A stretch of 64,000 nucleotides of DNA from Bacteroidaceae bacterium (lineage in GTDB: Bacteria > Bacteroidota > Bacteroidia > Bacteroidales > Bacteroidaceae): NCBI GenBank assembly GCA_017522785.1, contig JAFWYF010000006.1, forward strand, positions 62,001 to 126,000, given 5' to 3'. How positions within the stretch are numbered: the stretch's first letter is position 1; each line of letters starts with the position of its first letter. A program made the position numbers and the translations under genes. A model generated the notes under the pieces. It made no database searches. It worked only from the letters and a program-made list of their open reading frames with translations, and had not been told where the DNA came from. Shown in pieces: positions 61,384 through 64,000 of the stretch.

Positions 61384-62573
61384 GAAAATATCTATATTCA
61401 ATATTTGCACTTTTCATGTGCATTGCAACATACGCACAAAATACTACAGTAGAATATAACCGCATGATTGTATGCGACAACGAAGGCAATTTAAAAGGAT
61501 TCAATATTGAAAATGTCAGTCATATTGAATTTGTTAATGTAGAGGGCCCGGTGAAAGTTGATCTTACCTTGGGTAAGGTAGAGAATGATAAACTCGTTGT
61601 GTCGATGAAGCGTAGCGAGGCGTGTAAAAGTTTTCAGATTGCATGTGAACCTACTAATATAGTAGAAGAAACATCGGATATAGCGTCATTGCTTGAACCT
61701 CAGCGTTATTATGTAGACCTCAAAGATACTACAATAAACGTATCTCCTAATGTCGATTATACATTAGTGGTGCAGGCGTACGACGAGTATGATATTCCAT
61801 GTGAGGTAACAAAATTGCAGTTTCAAACACCCGATATGCAGTTAGTTGAAGTTGAGTCGATAGAGGCAACACCCAGCGAACTTAAACTTAAATTTACACC
61901 TAATGCCGATGTTTCGTCGTTTTATGTATTATTGGGACTAGAGGGCACTACAGAACAACAGTATAATGATTTTGCACCAACATATGGATTCAATAACATT
62001 GAGGATATGATAAAACATTTTGGGGTAAAATTTGTTCAGGAGTCAGAATATAACTGGACACAACTTACTTCCGGTAAGAGATATGAAATGTATATTCTGG
62101 CATTGGATGCCAATGGAACATATGCTCCGCTGCAGATTAAATACTTCGACATTCCCAAGAAGGGTGGTGAGGGTATAGCAGAGGTTGAAATTACATTGGG
62201 TAATTATCGCCTTTCCGATTGGGGAGGTCAAACACTTGCCAGCCAATTCGTAACATACACTCCTAACGATCAGGCCTCTTCTTATCGTTTTGGCGTATAT
62301 TTAGCTGCACAATATGACCCTGTAGCTGAGGAGATTAAAAAAGATTTATGCTCCGACCCACCCACCGAGAATACTTTTGGTTGGTTCTTCGAAGAAAAAA
62401 TAACTACCGATTATCAAATAAACCCAAATACCGAGTTTGTTGTAATTGCTGCGGCAAAGAATGTAAATGGTGAGTGGGGCCCCGTAACAGAAGTTCGTTC
62501 TACAACCCCCGGTGAATTACCTGCAAACTCTGCTCCTGCAATAAGAGGTGTAAGGTCGAGAGCTTCTGAATAA
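61380..62573 (+). CDS. Secreted protein of unknown function
   Basis: 397 residues with a signal peptide (MRKYLYSIFALFMCIATYA). Two or three fibronectin-like beta domains are suggested by repeated patterns such as VEVESIEATPSELKLKFTPN with SFYVLL and EVEITLGNYRLSDWG with SYRFGVYLAA. The N-terminal sequence NRMIVCDNEGNLKGFNIENV resembles the start of the upstream protein's theme (short beta stretches followed by 'ENV'). There is no sorting tail. The two genes form a 4-base-overlap operon, so a surface pair is likely. Confidence 0.7.
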   Translation: MRKYLYSIFALFMCIATYAQNTTVEYNRMIVCDNEGNLKGFNIENVSHIEFVNVEGPVKVDLTLGKVENDKLVVSMKRSEACKSFQIACEPTNIVEETSDIASLLEPQRYYVDLKDTTINVSPNVDYTLVVQAYDEYDIPCEVTKLQFQTPDMQLVEVESIEATPSELKLKFTPNADVSSFYVLLGLEGTTEQQYNDFAPTYGFNNIEDMIKHFGVKFVQESEYNWTQLTSGKRYEMYILALDANGTYAPLQIKYFDIPKKGGEGIAEVEITLGNYRLSDWGGQTLASQFVTYTPNDQASSYRFGVYLAAQYDPVAEEIKKDLCSDPPTENTFGWFFEEKITTDYQINPNTEFVVIAAAKNVNGEWGPVTEVRSTTPGELPANSAPAIRGVRSRASE

Positions 62574-62580
62574 AAATGGT

Positions 62581-62626
62581 ACAAATAAAAATCGCAAGTG
62601 GATTACTACTTGCGATTTTTATTTGT
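62581..62626. terminator. Bidirectional terminator between the secreted protein and tRNA-Leu
   Basis: Perfect 19-bp stem (ACAAATAAAAATCGCAAGT and its complement) with an 8-base loop; T runs are on both sides, so it ends the + strand operon and the minus-strand tRNA transcript. Confidence 0.92.
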
Positions 62627-62711
62627 ACTCGAAGCGGGACTTGAACCCGCACGGCGTTTAAATGCCAAAGGATTTTAAGTCCTTCGTGTCTACCGATTCC
62701 ACCATTCGAGC
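62626..62711 (-). tRNA. tRNA-Leu (anticodon TAA)
   Basis: 86 bases with a 7-bp acceptor stem (GCTCGAA / TTCGAGT, first pair G:T), an anticodon stem AAGGA / TCCTT around CTTAAAA (anticodon TAA), a long variable arm typical of class II tRNA-Leu, and the T arm GCGGGTTCAAGTCCCGC. CCA is not encoded. Confidence 0.97.
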
Positions 62712-62769
62712 AACCTTAAATTGTTACCGCCGAGCCGGAATCATACCATTGCCACAACGATAACGGGTG

Positions 62770-62800
62770 CAAAGATAATTAGTTTTGCAAAAATAACAAA
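62770..62800 (-). promoter_or_regulatory. Promoter of tRNA-Leu
   Basis: On the minus strand TTTG (62797-62800), 19-base spacer and TATCTTTG (62770-62777): exact consensus. The leader is about 50 bases. Confidence 0.85.
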
Positions 62801-62811
62801 GAGTTTGGCTG

Positions 62812-63309
62812 TTAATTTTGAATTGTTATGATATTCCCGGCCTGAAAAATATTGTATCTCCATAGGCGTTTTCGGGACTCTCCTTCAACAGGAATACCTC
62901 CATATCTAAGGTCGTAGCGGGTGTGGCAGTTCTTGCAATAGGCGAAGCCGGGGTTCTGAACCTCTAAACGGTGTATACTCAGGTCGCAATGGGGGCATGC
63001 CCAGTCGAACACTCTTAAGATATTTTCGTAGTCGGTTCCTACTATGAACCCGCCATAGCCATACTGAAATCCTTGTCGCATCTCAAACTCACTCAGCCGT
63101 TTCTCGTATTTGTTGCCTAGGACATCTGTTACCTCGTAGCTGGAGTGTGTCTTTCTCTTTATTGTGATGAATTCTCCATAGCCAAAAATTTGTCTGAATG
63201 GCTCGTGTGTTGCATCTACCGAAAAAAATGCGGCATAGCCCGAATATGGCGAATCGCCTTCGCACGACATTAAACCAATGAGGCAGAGCAGTATAAATAT
63301 TTTTTTCAT
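62812..63309 (-). CDS. Lipoprotein with zinc-ribbon-like motif
   Basis: 165 residues with a lipoprotein signal (LCLIGLMSC, Cys 16). A middle segment has CPHCDLSIHRLEV and, after 16 residues, CKNCHTRYDLRYGG: two CxxC pairs that look like a zinc ribbon or a rubredoxin-like site, here with His residues (SIH, CH) reminiscent of Rieske clusters. A metal-bearing lipoprotein outside the cytoplasm is unusual. Function unknown. It lies 86 bases downstream of argH on the same strand, separated from the tRNA by a tRNA promoter. Confidence 0.7.
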   Translation of the reverse strand: MKKIFILLCLIGLMSCEGDSPYSGYAAFFSVDATHEPFRQIFGYGEFITIKRKTHSSYEVTDVLGNKYEKRLSEFEMRQGFQYGYGGFIVGTDYENILRVFDWACPHCDLSIHRLEVQNPGFAYCKNCHTRYDLRYGGIPVEGESRKRLWRYNIFQAGNIITIQN

Positions 63310-63395
63310 CTTCTTTTTTTATGGAAAAACGCAAAGCACCGGTTCTTATTGTATTCCGATACTTTGCGTTAATATTTTTTCTGAATTATTGAATG

Positions 63396-64000
63396 TTATT
63401 TGTTCAGGAGTGCATTTTCTGCTGTTGAGGCCTTCTCAAAATCGATGTTGCCGTATATGCTCTCCATTAGTTTTACTATCTGTTCATTGCAAAGGTTGCC
63501 TATGCTGCCTTCGTGGGTGTGGTGTATCTCTTTGTTGGCGGTGAATGTGCCTGCCTCAATCTCCAACCCCACCTTTTTATAGGCATCGCGGAAAGGCATT
63601 CCTTCGGCTGCCAAACGGTTTACTGTCTCTACACTGAACATTGCGTCGTAGCGCTTGTCCTCGAGTATATCGCGGTTTACCTCTATTCGCTCTATTATAT
63701 ATGTAGCCATGTGCAGGCACTCCTGCAGTTCTGTAAATGCCGGCAAGAACAGCTCTTTAATAATTTGCAGGTCGCGGAAGTATCCGCTAGGCAGGTTGTT
63801 CATTATGAGTATTATATCTGTTGGGAGTGCTTGCAGACGATTGCACTTTGCACGTAACAGTTCAAATACGTCGGGGTTCTTTTTGTGTGGCATGATGCTG
63901 CTGCCTGTTGTACACTCTGCCGGTAATTTCACAAATCCAAAATTCTGCGAGTTGAACATGCAGGCATCGAATGCCATTTTTGCCAATGTGCCGGCAACAC
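63396..64000 (-). CDS. argH: Argininosuccinate lyase, C-terminal part (partial)
   Basis: About 201 residues are visible; the 5' part is beyond the window. The fumarase/aspartase-superfamily signature GSSIMPHKKNP is present with the catalytic Ser loop, followed by DVFELLRAKCNRLQALP and the C-terminal helical domain. ArgH splits argininosuccinate into arginine and fumarate. The region before the signature reads VAGTLAKMAFDACMF. Confidence 0.95.
   Translation of the reverse strand, partial: VAGTLAKMAFDACMFNSQNFGFVKLPAECTTGSSIMPHKKNPDVFELLRAKCNRLQALPTDIILIMNNLPSGYFRDLQIIKELFLPAFTELQECLHMATYIIERIEVNRDILEDKRYDAMFSVETVNRLAAEGMPFRDAYKKVGLEIEAGTFTANKEIHHTHEGSIGNLCNEQIVKLMESIYGNIDFEKASTAENALLNK

Noticed and set aside
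62712..62769. A second tRNA next to tRNA-Leu
   Set aside because: The sequence is the leader between a promoter and tRNA-Leu; it does not fold into a cloverleaf.

Overview
This window comes from a member of the phylum Bacteroidota, most likely the order Bacteroidales. Supporting evidence: the promoters follow the TTTG / TAnnTTTG pattern of this phylum rather than the E. coli type; Shine-Dalgarno sites are weak; base composition is AT-leaning; there is a porP-gldK-gldL-gldM-gldN block for the type IX secretion system (T9SS), plus gldH; there are TonB-dependent receptor, BspA-like, PepSY-like and GH109-like proteins; and the DNA is low in GC. No species can be named from the sequence alone.

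Layout. 1-4.1 kb: end of a family 2 glycosyltransferase, a membrane GT-C glycosyltransferase, and a minus-strand unit of a sugar-nucleotide type SDR and a PAP2/Aur1-like membrane enzyme (envelope glycan or lipid work). 4.2-11.4 kb: RNase R, a two-component system and a TonB-dependent receptor whose promoter carries a direct repeat where a regulator could bind. 11.4-14.8 kb: an AT-rich pair of secreted proteins (DUF2059-like, and DUF2059-like plus MORN repeats), followed by a relic of the 3' end of the receptor gene. 14.8-20.8 kb: the T9SS core operon. 21-31.8 kb: outer-membrane barrel, MscS channel, PriA, MenA, CPBP protease, a DUF2723 (TMEM260-like) giant membrane protein, polysaccharide deacetylase and QueG. 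31.8-37 kb: a purine permease with an outer-membrane partner, a PBP4-type peptidase and NadB. 37.3-44.5 kb: purH followed by the cell-shape genes mreB, mreC, mreD, mrdA (PBP2) and rodA. 44.5-48.2 kb, minus strand: metF, holB, a PSP1/RicT-like protein and gldH. 48.4-52.1 kb: two PepSY-like secreted proteins and a strongly expressed GH109/Gfo-Idh-MocA protein behind a duplicated promoter.

52.1-60.9 kb is the accessory region. It holds a truncated tyrosine recombinase, a Fic protein with a downstream HEPN-motif protein, a serine recombinase that lacks an ordinary start codon, a DUF1281-type mobile-element protein, a frameshifted BspA-like lipoprotein, a pair of related secreted proteins (one a retropepsin-like aspartic protease), a frameshifted stand-alone IF2-N-like protein, and gene debris. 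Two near-identical terminator sequences bracket the Fic/HEPN/recombinase segment. After this come a short protein ending in a T9SS sorting-like tail, a co-transcribed secreted protein, tRNA-Leu(TAA), a zinc-ribbon lipoprotein and the end of argH.

The most system-like candidate for something undescribed is the Fic + HEPN pair in the 52.9-56.6 kb segment. The most unusual regulatory structure is the duplicated palindromic promoter/start region in front of the GH109 gene. No CRISPR array, rRNA or intact transposase was seen.
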